A DNA stretch of 64,000 bases. It comes from Symsagittifera roscoffensis (lineage: Eukaryota > Xenacoelomorpha > Acoela > Convolutidae). The stretch is from the NCBI RefSeq assembly GCF_963678635.1, contig NW_026971715.1, positions 1 to 64,000 of the forward strand, given 5' to 3'. The first letter of the stretch is position 1, and every line of letters begins with the position of its first letter. Below, one piece after another: positions 1 to 10,242 of this stretch. A model generated the notes under the pieces. It worked only from the letters and a program-made list of their open reading frames with translations, searched no databases and was not told where the DNA came from. The translations under genes were made by a program, and so were the position numbers.

Positions 1-280
1 AAGAACACTCCATGAGATGATATGCATATTAATAAAAACAGGGTTCAACAGTTTGCTGAAGATGAAATACTGAGTCGTTCTAGAACTATATAAGATTTTA
101 TATACAAAATTGGAAGAAATTATTGTTTTATAATTGTCTTTTCAACGCACATAGCTATCAAAACTGTACCGAAATTAGCCAAAAATTAACTGCTCTTTAC
201 TATCAAATCCCAGTCCATCAGCAAATAACAAATGTAAAAAAAATCCGGGCTAAAACATATGGGGAAAGGGCCCGAGTAAC
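1..280. other. No gene recognised (window edge)
   Basis: AT-rich sequence with no open frame that looks coding. If the exon at 281-470 (minus strand) is real, this is the start of its first intron, because a GTTACT donor-like hexamer lies at 275-280 on the minus strand. Confidence 0.3.
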
Positions 281-470
281 CTGTCGAACATCGTCTGAAC
301 TTCTGCTGCTGTGCGTTGTTGCGATCTGGACCCAGTATATTTTCAGGCACTATATTCACAAACTTCATAAGTTCATCGTAGTCGTTTTTCATGGTGGAAG
401 AGATAGAGCTGCCCCTGGAGTCGTTCATGTCAGCACATGGTGCTCGTTCTTCTTCGTCCTCAGAACTCAT
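281..470 (-). CDS. Possible first coding exon of an unrecognised gene (partial)
   Basis: A 63-codon open stretch starts MSSEDEEERAPCADMNDSRG and ends at a donor-like CGACAG|GTTACT at 281/280. The composition is protein-like: an acidic N-terminus, a Ser-rich stretch, then a mixed amphipathic segment (DYDELMKFVNIVPENILG) and a Gln/Arg-rich end. The upstream in-frame ATG at 488 would add only six residues. The rest of the gene would lie left of the window. I do not recognise the family. The donor is not a strong consensus (GTTACT), but the deacetylase gene in this window uses the same hexamer at its second intron. It could instead be a chance open frame. Confidence 0.35.
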
Positions 471-656
471 CTTAAACAAATAAGTCAACTTGAATCAAAA
501 TCTTCGCAGAACACAATCTGATTGGTAATGCAACAATTTAGGAGCTATTTCGCTATTTTCTCAGCAAGATAAATAAAAAAATGTCGGCTCGCTAGGCATT
601 CATTTCACAGCGACCTAAATAACCAACTGGTGAAGCATTGAGTCATTCCCCCGAAT
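471..656. other. Intergenic, nothing recognised
   Basis: AT-rich stretch between the putative exon and the old solo LTR. It would hold the promoter or 5' leader of the minus-strand exon if that exon is real. No clear TATA box or other element was seen. Confidence 0.3.
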
Positions 657-1471
657 TGGCACAGTCGAACCTTCCGACGCACGCCGAAAGGAACGTTAAC
701 GGCGTTAGTACCGGAATTGTGATGAAAAGGATGCTCAGAATACTCTACAATTTTAAACTTTCAAAATTTCGATTTAGACTAGAACACTTCTGAGAAATAA
801 GAGAAACGGTCATTTTAACCAAAAATAGACGGGAAATCACAACAACCGAATTACAAGACGAGATTTAATCGGAAAATAGAAGAGAAACGAAGTCTCTTAT
901 CGTGACATCAAGACACGATAAGGTGCTTATCGGAAGATCGTGTAGACGGAAGGTCCAGTGGGACATTAGGGACGAATCCGAACCCTCCCATGCAACACAA
1001 TTAGAGAGATAACGACGTTATCTCCCGAAGAAAACGGAATGAATTGGAGGCCCGGTGTCGAGAGACTTTTAAGAAGACATTAACGATATATTTTAGCTGC
1101 TATTATGCCCTGAACGTATTTAATTTATTGCAATTTCAATTTAGTATTTCAGATCATGAGCAGTTAGAGTCCAGGAAGGAGTCAATCCATCTCTTATGGA
1201 TTTAGTATATAACTATCAATAAATACATATTTAGTTGTGGTTTTCTAGCCGTCTTTTTAATGTCAATCCCGTAGTCTGGGAATCCGAGACCCAGCAATGT
1301 AGTTATTTTCGCATGTTAACGAAAGCTGATCAACAGCAGTTAGCCTGATGGCCTAAAAATGTTAACATAGCACTAAGCCCTCAACAGACCAGAAGAACAA
1401 AATGGATAGGTCAATACGGTTAACAACGAATAGGATTACGGCCACTGTGTAATGTCTGAGTGAATGTTACA
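657..1471 (+). mobile_element. Old, diverged solo LTR of the giant-element family
   Basis: This roughly 815 bp block aligns in order with the younger LTRs in the window. The start TGGCACAGTCGAACC resembles TGTGACATTCGACC. A block around 790-830 (TTCTGAGAAATAAGAG then CGGTCATTTT) matches TTCTAAGAAACGTCAG / CGGCCATTTT. A block around 1270-1300 (GTAGTCTGGGAATCC then GAGACCCAGC) matches GTGGTCTGGGGATACT / GAGACCCAGC. The end GTGAATGTTACA matches GGCGAATGTTACA. A 9 bp perfect hairpin at 896-922 lies where the younger LTRs have theirs, with unrelated sequence. No target-site duplication is visible. The left edge is approximate. Confidence 0.45.
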
Positions 1472-1756
1472 CAAACAATGAATAAAACTACGGTCAATTT
1501 TCGCTCAATGTTTGCACAGCTGGTATTGGGTGCATACGTGTAAGAGAAGAGGAAAAATGAACACTTTAATTGCAAAGTGATAGGCAATAACATGGTCCAA
1601 GTGTACCTTATGCAATCTTTGTCTGGTTGAGTGAAATTTTACTGGACTAGATTCTAGATTTTTCGCACCGAGGCGCAGTTTCTAAAGAGTTTTGCTATTT
1701 ATAAAATCATTTTCTGATGATTTTATGAGAAGATCGATCCAAATTGTGGCAGCCAG
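1472..1756. other. Intergenic, nothing recognised
   Basis: AT-rich spacer between the old solo LTR and the fossil reading frame. No gene, repeat or RNA signature seen. Confidence 0.3.
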
Positions 1757-2248
1757 TTCTCTTGCAGACAGCCCGAAAACCTCGACGCTGAGGAAAAAGG
1801 AAGAAAGTATTCGGGGCACAACACAGCCATACCGGGCCTAGCATTGAACCACAATCAAGTCAACAGGGACATACATCCGTTGAATTTGCTCGAAAGAAGT
1901 CGACTGAGGGGAGAAGATAAATTAGTTTTATGGCACGACGTTAGCCAGCATTCTTTGTCCAGCCACGGGACAAACAATTTTTCCCCTAGTACAATCGGAA
2001 GTCTCGCCAAGAATCTAGAAGGGCCATCATATACTGTCGAAGGGCGGGTGCCCCAAAAGTATTGGAAGAAATGATAAAAACGGGGATTCTCACCATCTCG
2101 ACGGAAAAGTTTCCTATCTCAAAATTGAAGCATAAGTGTCAACCTGAGATCAACGAAGAGTACAGCGAGCTCCACCAACAACCCGAGCTTGAAGTAAAGT
2201 CTTTGCGCTTGGTCTTGGAACACAAGGAGCGGTTGTCCGAGCTACTTT
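1757..2248 (+). pseudogene. Fossil coding fragment, frameshifted, cut off by a solo LTR
   Basis: An open frame without a proper ATG runs from about 1790 to 2074 (it includes LNLLERSRLRGEDKLVLWHD). It continues in another frame from about 2060 to 2248 (EEMIKTGILTISTEKF then a Glu-rich end). The second frame stops exactly where the solo LTR begins at 2249, so the LTR appears to have landed inside the reading frame. Composition and the smooth hand-over between frames suggest decayed coding sequence rather than chance. I do not recognise the family; a transposon-encoded protein is most likely given the surroundings. Confidence 0.3.
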
Positions 2249-3158
2249 TGTAACATACGACCAGAATGGACGAAAATGCAGATTCGGCAATTTAAAAATA
2301 TTGGCAGCTAACCTTCCGAATTAGCAGTTTTGAAGGATTAGCAGTGTTATTGGAACGATTAGTCAAACTGTGAGGCTGGAAAATTCTGGTATTTCAATTT
2401 TTTAAAAATTCGAAGTATGGCGTCATATTTCTGAGAAACGTCAGAATCGGCCATTTTGGAAGAAAACCAGAAAAAATTGGAACAACAAAATTTGCGATAG
2501 CAATAACTACGAGAATTGTAATAGAAAAACAACAACGAATTGCAGAGTCAGCAGAGACCGTTCAGAGATGCAACGATTGTGCCGCTACAATCGTTGCAAG
2601 GCCGTTCACAACAACGGTGAAGGGTGGAAAACCAGCCTTCCGGAAGGAAGATAAGAACGTTATTTCCCCGGATTCAGGAATCCGGATGGGTCTCGGGAGT
2701 TGAACTGAAACTCTTTTATATAAACTTTTAGCTTCACGGTTATGTTTTGAATTGAATTTAAATAACATTTGGTATCATTTAGCAAGGATGAGAAGCTAGG
2801 AGTTGGGGGAAAGGGTTGATCCACCTTCGATGGAGATGATGATTGTTATCTACTGAACAAAAACAATAGTAATATAATAAGTAGTAATAGCCCTGTTTTT
2901 AGGAGTGACCTTGTGGTCTGGGGATACTGAGACCCAGCCATGAGCTCACTAATTTTGCATGTAATTAAGTTAATTTGAGTGTTTTGACCGAAGCCGAAAG
3001 CAGTAACGTTTTTGTCGACCCCATGTTAGAAAGACCACCAAAAGAACTGGCTTTGGTAGAGACGATGAAAAGCATATAAAGCTCTGTTTAGACAATGGCC
3101 AGTCGTCTTAGGACCTAGCTTTATTTTCCGTCGATATGTGCTTCGGGCGAATGTTACA
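2249..3158 (+). mobile_element. Solo LTR of the giant-element family
   Basis: This 910 bp block starts TGTAACATACGACCAGAATG and ends GGGCGAATGTTACA. It aligns along its whole length with the 922-928 bp LTRs of the giant elements. It keeps the YY1-like CGGCCATTTT, the hairpin at 2569-2598, the small CCGTT/AACGG hairpin just after it, a TATA box (TTTATATAAAC, about 2715-2725) and the downstream block GTGGTCTGGGGATACTGAG. No internal element sequence flanks it, so it is a solo LTR, the usual product of LTR-LTR recombination. Orientation matches the right-hand giant element. No clear target-site duplication. Confidence 0.85.
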
Positions 3159-3302
3159 GATATCGGACAAACTCATACACATATTTCTCACTAAAAGTCA
3201 AGCTAATCGATTCTAATATCTTTGAATTCAAAACATTTAACTTTTATGCACTTTTTTTCGCATTTTTTACGTTCCAGACTTAGGGTATAGCATCGACAGT
3301 AG

Positions 3303-3895
3303 TTAACGAGACATCTTACAAATAGAAAGCAAGGGTATGGAAGCTTAGCTGAACGCAACTTCATTCTGAAACACCCGCAACAATTAAATCAACGAATTGA
3401 AAGAGCAACAAACAAGGAAGTTACGGACATGAGAATCAATGAAATGAAAGCAGATCTTTTTCATCTTTTTACTACAGCAGCTGAACCAGATGACAATGTA
3501 TCATCTACAATTTCACAGACATTGAAGATCAACTGAACAACAGTCTTGTCCACCGGAAAATCATCTAACGACTAGCAGCACCAACAATATTTTCATCAAC
3601 TAGCGCTCCCGCGTCTGCAACAAAAACTTCCGCCCCAACCACAGCTTTCTAGACATCATCACTTAATACTTTAGCAACAAGTGTTGCGCCAGAAGCAACC
3701 TCTTCATCAACAACGGCCATCGGTTTTACACAACAACATCAACTACCAGATGGGATTTCGTTTCAGACGACAACAATCAACCCACATAAGTATTTCGAAA
3801 TCCCAAAGGACGAGGCTATCATCAATCTGACATCAATGTCAACAACTGAATCAGGCGACTACAATTATTTCGATCGCCATCGACTCATCACTTAG
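3303..3895 (+). pseudogene. Fossil coding fragments right of the solo LTR
   Basis: Two open stretches without start codons. 3303-3536 (77 codons) contains GSLAERNFILKHPQQLNQRI and ends at TGA. 3578-3895 is Thr/Ser/Ala/Pro-rich with a single internal TAG at about 3650 and ends at TAG 3893. Low-complexity Thr/Ser codons followed by a more ordinary protein-like end (PHKYFEIPKDEAIINL) suggest a decayed linker and domain. It may be the continuation of the fossil at 1757-2248 beyond the LTR insertion, but I cannot show this. Family unknown. Confidence 0.25.
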
Positions 3896-6789
3896 ACACA
3901 CTTGTGCCCAGAATTGTTTACGGGTTCGGATGGCATCGTGCGCTCGTGTAAATTTAAAACATCGCTTGGTGTTTGATTAAGACCAGCGGTGAAATTTGCC
4001 CTCGTAACTCTGAAAAACGAGAGATTTGACGCTACTAGTTCAATTTAAATAAAACAAAAATCGAGCAAAATTCCCTTCCAATTCGGTCTCAAGCTATGAC
4101 CTCTCTCCGCTAAAGGGTGTTCATAATAAAAATTGTTTCATGAGAATTATCAAAAAGAAGCTGTGAAATTGTAAAAAAAAATTGTCATGATTTGTTGGAA
4201 CTTGATTATTAGTAAACTTGACTTCTGAAGTAAAGATACAAATAAGGCTCAAAAGCCACCAATTTAAAATTTTTTAATCAAGATTATTAGACATGTCAGA
4301 ACAATTATTGCAAGGTTCTGATAAGGTTACTGCTGTGGCAAGCCCTAGGTTCTAGGTGGCTCCAGGGATGAAAAAGTAACCCGAGATCTGTTTTCAACAA
4401 GACTGACTAAGAATGATTAAACTAAAATTTTTACAGAATGTTTGCGATGTAATCAAGCCTAATGTTTCGACTAGCTATAAATAGGCATTAAAAACAGTTT
4501 TTTTAAAATTGTTTCTCGGTAATTTGTTTATTTAAAATGACAAAGGAAAATTATGCTTGCCTCAGCAGAGACACTTCTGTGCAGATTGGTATAAGATTTT
4601 TCCTTGGTGAGCAGCCCCTTGTGTAACTATTTTAATAGTCTTAACGATCCATGGTCCTTTTTTCCAAATCTTGTTTCATTTTAGAGTTTAATTTTTCTCA
4701 GATCGCATAGTTATAGGCTGGCTCAACAACATTATTTACGAAAACAAAACATTTTTTTCTGGGGTTTTGCCAGTTCATTGTAGATGTTGCAACCAAAAGA
4801 TAAACATGAGCAAGGGAAATGTTGTTCTACAAAGGCATCAGGGAGCGGTAGCGGCAAGGTGTTGGTGAAACAACTGTGCTTCAAATGCTTGAGTCAGCAA
4901 AGAATTAGTAAATGCACAAGCGGTACTTCCTCAACAAGTACAGAGATGAGCACCTTTCAACTATACACATCGAGAAAAGATTGTTTCAAACGCGCAATCA
5001 AAAATCCAGTTTTAAACAATTTGACTCTACAGTAGGCAAGTCAACAAAACAGACTACGGATCCAATAGAAACAATTATAGTTAGTAAAAATCAGTTGCAA
5101 TTCAAGCTAATAATAGTTTTCAACAATGGTTTTTAAGTAGACTGCTATACCATTCTCATTTACTGCAGCAGCTGTTCATATATCCTCAGCAAAACAGCTG
5201 AAGCACTTCAAGGTAAACGAAGTCGACAACTACAGCTAAAAATTTGAATACGAGGTGGATTCAGTAAGGACCAAGTTTTTTCCTCTCTATACCAACTGAG
5301 AATCAGATGACATAATGCTTTCAAAGCTACATTCAATCTACTCTCAAATAACGCAGTTGAAGCTCTGGATTTTGAGGATCTTGGCTCATACAACTTTAAC
5401 AGAACGTGCGCAGGCTTCAACCAACTCCGACATCTCAACTTTCCTTATTGAGGAGATAGTTCTGAGCAAACTTTGCCAGGCGTGGAGGTTTTTTGGAAAA
5501 TTGCGGAGCGCGATATCAGGAAATTTTCTACAGGCCCTTCCTATGCTGTCAAAAATCTACAAGTTCCAACAATCGCATATTATGTGATTGTGTCAATCAA
5601 TTTTCGATTTGATCAACTCTAAATAGACAACAGAAGAAGAAGACGCTTCTCTCACTGAAAGAGCAAAAAAACTGCTCAATAAAGTTTTACTGTGGAAAAA
5701 CAAGGCAAAAATGACTAAAAACTACCTTGTTACAAAAACGGCAATCCTTACAGAAACGCCTGAGAAAGAACCCAGGAGCCATTTAATTTCATGAGAAGTT
5801 CCCTATAAATAGTCTGGGAATAAAACTACGCTAAAGCTGTTACTTTTCCCACAGCTGAAACTAGTTTGGTACCTCTCACACCAACCGGCTAGTAATCTAA
5901 GCAATTCAAGGAAGGTCCATAGGGTGGCAATTGGTGCCTCGATTTACAAAGACGTCTCGTTGATTGCCTTGAAACTGGAGTTGACCTTTTAAAAACATGT
6001 TTGGTCTTCTATTATAACTCCGGGAACAAATCGTATTGGCGGATTTTGCTGGCATGTTTTTGAAAGTAGGCCTTAAAAGTAATGTGGCTGGTCAGCTGGA
6101 ACTTCTCTAAAATTGTAAAAGAAAGACTTCACTTCTCAAGTCAGTAATTCAAAAACAGCAACATTAAATTAGTCGAATGGGACTCATAGCAGAAAATCGC
6201 GGACCAAACTTGCTCTCTGACATTCACCCCCCTTGTAAGCCTATGTATCAGTACGACTATTTGAAGAAAAAAAGCCCAAAATGACTATATAAAAAAACAC
6301 GCCATAGTTCTTTCCGACTCCTTAATAGGGTGCTGTAAACAACAACAAGGATAGACGTTTACTGTGCAAGTAGCACAGAATGTTCCGACCAAAATCTTTT
6401 AAAAAAAATACAACAAAGTCTTTCAAATTATTGTCGTTTTTTTCGGCGTGGTGTGATAAAAAGAGCTACACCAAAAATTAAGACACACCCAAATACAATG
6501 TTCCTCCCCATTTTCAATGGTCGGAACAAAAAAAAACACGCTTATCTACTCACGAGTCTGTGATAACGTGTATATTAAACACGTAAATTACTATTACATA
6601 AATGACCTCAAAATCCTTACAGTGGCGTTTCTAGAATTTCAAAAATCAAATTTGAGCGTGAACAAGTTTTCGACTTTTCCTAAAAAAAGGGGGAAAATCA
6701 TCTACGATCATCGACTCTTCATAAGTAATACTGGAAAACAACGACAATCTGACTTAAGAAACGGTTCATTTCAGACTTCAATCTAATAT
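3896..6789. other. Gene-poor AT-rich stretch with weak open frames
   Basis: No convincing gene. An open frame at 4784-5035 (plus) contains LCFKCLSQQRISKC, which loosely resembles a retroelement Gag zinc knuckle but lacks the histidine spacing. The region around 5300-5800 has scattered short open frames. I read this as decayed transposon or intergenic sequence. Many poly-A/poly-T runs. Confidence 0.3.
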
Positions 6790-7290
6790 AACATAGCCAA
6801 CTAACCTGAGAATTGGCACAGTAGTTTTCGAGTATAGTCAAAAAGTTTCCAAAACTGGACTTATAGATTTTCTCCGATGGCCGTAACTTACGTTTAAAAC
6901 TTGGGCGTAGACGCATGTGCAAAGTAGCTTCCTATAACCTGTTCTTTGAATTAAAGCTCAAATCTCAAATATGGGAGAGTAGTTTTCGAGAAGAAACGAA
7001 AAGTTTGAAAAAACGGACAAAATCAAAAATTTGACTTTTCTGAGGGCAATAACTTTGGGTTAAAAAACATTGTGTGTGGCCGCTAATGCAGGGCATTGGC
7101 TAATGCTACCCCTTATCTCAAATGAACCCACAATCGCAGATTTGAGAGGTTAGTTTTCGAGAAAAATCAGAAAGACTAAAAACAGTCAAAATATCAAAAA
7201 CTATTCCGAGGGCCAGAACTAAATGTGTAACCAAAATTGGGCATAGACGCTTTTGCAGGGGATCTTTTCAAAAATAGTCCCCCATAGAAT
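6790..7290. repeat. Diverged tandem repeat, unit about 160-170 bp
   Basis: The phrase (G/T)TAGTTTTCGAG recurs at 6821, 6979 and 7150 (spacings 158 and 171). Each is followed by AAAAAG-rich sequence and by a second phrase of the type GGGCRTAGACGC...TGCA. Three diverged copies of one unit are therefore visible. The composition is non-coding and no pol III boxes are seen. Confidence 0.5.
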
Positions 7291-8089
7291 TTTTTCGAAG
7301 TCTGTACATTAGAGGGGTCACAAGATAAGAGACTAGGAGAATATGCAGGCACACAAGGGAGTAGGCGGTAATTCTATTGATACCCCTTTTTTGAAAGTCT
7401 ATTCGGAGGTTTTTCTCAAAAGCTTTTGCAAAAAGTTTTTAAAAAAATTCCAAAGCTTCAAAAAAAAATAATTAAAAAACCAATTGCCGAATACCTGTTT
7501 TTATCAAACAGTATTGCTGCTAAGCAAAGAAGTCAAGCTAGCCATTTGAATATTAAACAAAGAGGCTATGCGGAGCTTCGCATCACTTGCGATACCACAA
7601 AATAGCATTGAAAGCTAGCAGACAGGAAACGAAAAGGGAGCTACTAAGTCCACAGAAAACGGAAAAACTTTTCGAAGAAACCACAACGAAAAAACTTCAA
7701 AATGATGTCTGGAATGATGTATCATTTGCGGAAAATACGTCCAGAAACACATTCAACAGCGTTTAATGAAATTTCAAAAACAATTATCGAGCGAAAATAA
7801 AATTTTTGTAGAGAAAAATTTTGAACTATAAATTTTACTCTGAGATATTCAATAATTTGTGCAATCCGGAAGAATGCATACATTTATGTTTACCTCAAAC
7901 GACCAAAAATTAGGTTAGTACGCCGATAAAATATAAGCCAAAATCAATTCGGCCGAAAAAATTTCAAGAAACAAATTGCAGGAATAAATGAATACATAAA
8001 AACAACTTAAAACATAGGCGCTACGCGCAATACACCGAAGGCATAGAAACTGAAGCAAAAACCAAACAACTTGAACAACTAATAATTGA
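7291..8089. other. Intergenic, nothing recognised
   Basis: AT-rich spacer with homopolymer runs between the degenerate tandem repeats and the AAAT satellite. Open frames on the minus strand from 7915 onward come from the low-complexity tract and are not genes. Confidence 0.35.
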
Positions 8090-9060
8090 AGAATAAACAA
8101 AACACACCTGATAAATAAATAAACAATAAAAAAATAAATCAATACATAAATAAATAAATACATAAATAAATAAATAAATAAATAAACGCAAAACTGAAAT
8201 ATACAAATAATTAAATTAACATGAAAAAATATATATCTCATGAACAAATAACCAAACAAACAGACCCATAATATAAATAAATGAAAGTAAATGAATTAAA
8301 TAAATACACATACATAAATAATAAAAGCAAAACTAAATGAAAGAAAGAATAATTAAATAAATATAGAAATAAATATCAACAAATAAACAAAACACACCTG
8401 ATAAATAAATAAGCAATAAAAAAATAAATCAATACATAAATAAATAAATAAATAAATACATAAATGAATACATAAATAAATAAATATATAAATAAATAAA
8501 AGCAAAAGTGAAATGTACAAATAATTAAATAGACATGAAAAAATATATATGAACAAATAACCAAACAAACAGACCCATAATATGAATAAATGAAAATAAA
8601 TAAATGAAATAAATACACATACATAAATAATAAAAGCAAAACTAAATGAAAGAAAGAATAATTAAATAAATATAGAAATAAATATCAACAAATAAACAAA
8701 ACACACCTGATAAATAAATAAGCAATAAAAAAATAAATCAATACATAAATAAAGAAATATTTAAATAAATACATAAATAAATAAATAAATAAATAAATCA
8801 AAGCAAAAGTGAAATGTACAAATAATTAAATAGACATGAAAAAATATATATGAACAAATAACCAAACAAACAGACCCATAATATAAATAAATGAAAATAA
8901 ATAAATTAAATAAATACACACGCAGAAATAATAAAAGCAAAACTAAATGAAAGAAAGAATAATTAAATAAATAAACAAAACACGTGATAAAAATAAACAA
9001 AAATAAATATGTACATACATAAATTATAAATAAATATAAGCAAACTAAACATAATTAAAT
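8090..9060. repeat. AAAT-rich satellite with a 300 bp higher-order unit
   Basis: Runs of (AAAT)n alternate with unique anchor phrases that repeat in order. AACACACCTGATAAAT occurs at 8101, 8391 and 8700 (periods 290 and 309). GAACAAATAACCAAACAAAC occurs at 8242, 8551 and 8852 (periods 309 and 301). About three units are present, the last degenerating after 8940. The long Tyr/Phe/Ile/Leu-rich open frames on the minus strand are translations of this repeat, not proteins. Confidence 0.85.
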
Positions 9061-9392
9061 AAATAGAAGAACAGATAATTAAATAAATAAAGATGAACAA
9101 ATAAAGAAACAAACATACGCAATCACGTGACATAGCGCGATATAGTCCAGCCCACATGATAATTGATAACTGTGGACGTTATTTGTCGACACTTGACAAC
9201 AGACAACATTAAAAAAAAAACCCGTTACACGATACCATAACACCTTGACTAAAGTCTTCGGTGTAATTAAAACTGCGTATAGCAAAAAAATCTAAAATGG
9301 GGCACCTAAGCCGAAAAACCATTAGCAGAAAAAACAAGCCGACATCAACTTTTTTGGAACGGAATCTTTCCCGTTTGAAAAAAAAAACAGGT

Positions 9393-9455
9393 CCTGTCGG
9401 GATTCAAACCTAGGGGTGGAAAAACGACGGCGCTACCTCTAAGCCAAGAGCAAAA
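9393..9455 (-). ncRNA. tRNA-like pol III promoter relic (SINE head or tRNA pseudogene)
   Basis: On the minus strand a perfect A box, TGGCTTAGAGG (9436-9446), is followed about 25 bp later by a B box with one mismatch, GGTTTGAATCC (9400-9410). This is the spacing of a tRNA-type internal promoter. The T-arm and acceptor arms do not pair well, so I do not call a functional tRNA. A tRNA-derived SINE head or decayed tRNA is more likely. Confidence 0.45.
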
Positions 9456-10242
9456 GAACCTATTAGATGCTAAGATTCAATAATAACGCAAGTTGAAAAT
9501 TTGTAAAAGTTGTTCACGGGGAAAAAGTCGAGTTCCCCACTACAAGACATTTGCTTTTGCAAGTGTAAATAAACGGTTCAGTATCTTGGGCAGATTTACC
9601 ATTTAAAACCTAATCCGCTGAATCCTTACTAAAATATATAAAAAATATATTTGACAGCCGTGTCATTTTCTTGTTTCATCGTGTCGTTTTCAAATTATTG
9701 TACTATCTGATGATTGAACTACACTCATAAAAAGCATGAAAACTTAGCTTCGCTGTCTGGAAATTATGTAAATGCTTTTAAATGTCTTGCTAAATTCTCT
9801 ATACGAATTAGCAATAACCAGATGGAGAAACTAAAGATTTCAGCTGAGCGCTCATTTATGCGAGTTAGGCAGAGAATAAAATGAACTCGTAATGTAACAC
9901 AAGCGGCTGCTTGTGTAATTACGAGTGAGAGGGCCGTCCAATGATAAATTACTCAACTCCATCTGATGCTTATTGGTGGTACACAAATCAACATGGGGGA
10001 AAACGGCGCTCAAAAAAGGAGCTCAAAAACGGCAAAAAGAGCAAATGCAAGAAAATAAAACAACTTCGATATAAAAAAATCCACACTATAAAATTCCAAC
10101 TCAGACCTCCTGGCCAAAATTTGAAGTTGTTAGATACAAAGCAGCAAGGAATGTTCTGCACTAAACGGTGCTACTTGCGTCGGGACAAAAAGGGATGATT
10201 GTATAACACTCATCTTGCGTGCTCGCTAATATAAGTATAAAC
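9456..10242. other. Intergenic stretch downstream of the deacetylase
   Basis: No supported gene. The 85-codon plus-strand open frame at 9941-10198 is Lys-rich and matches nothing I know. The stretch holds one strong inverted repeat (9885-9926, listed separately). A further deacetylase exon could be hidden here or further left, since the fourth exon ends at a possible splice donor, but I could not identify one. Confidence 0.35.
9885..9926. repeat. 42 bp hairpin (inverted repeat)
   Basis: Left arm ACTCGTAATGTAACACAAGC and right arm GCTTGTGTAATTACGAGT pair over 9 + 8 bp with a small asymmetric bulge and a 4 nt loop (GGCT). It is unrelated to the LTR hairpins. It could be a short fold-back transposon relic or a structured RNA. 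Confidence 0.5.

Noticed and set aside
4784..5136. Possible Gag zinc knuckle (LCFKCLSQQRISKC)
   Set aside because: The Cys/His spacing does not fit CCHC and the surrounding frames are short.
7915..9285. Series of minus-strand open frames rich in Tyr, Phe, Leu and Ile resembling multi-span membrane proteins
   Set aside because: They are translations of the AAAT satellite; the phenylalanine/tyrosine/isoleucine runs come from the repeat unit and recur with its period.
9941..10198. 85-codon plus-strand open frame rich in Lys/Arg
   Set aside because: A-rich composition alone explains it; no recognisable domain, no splice context, opposite strand to the deacetylase.
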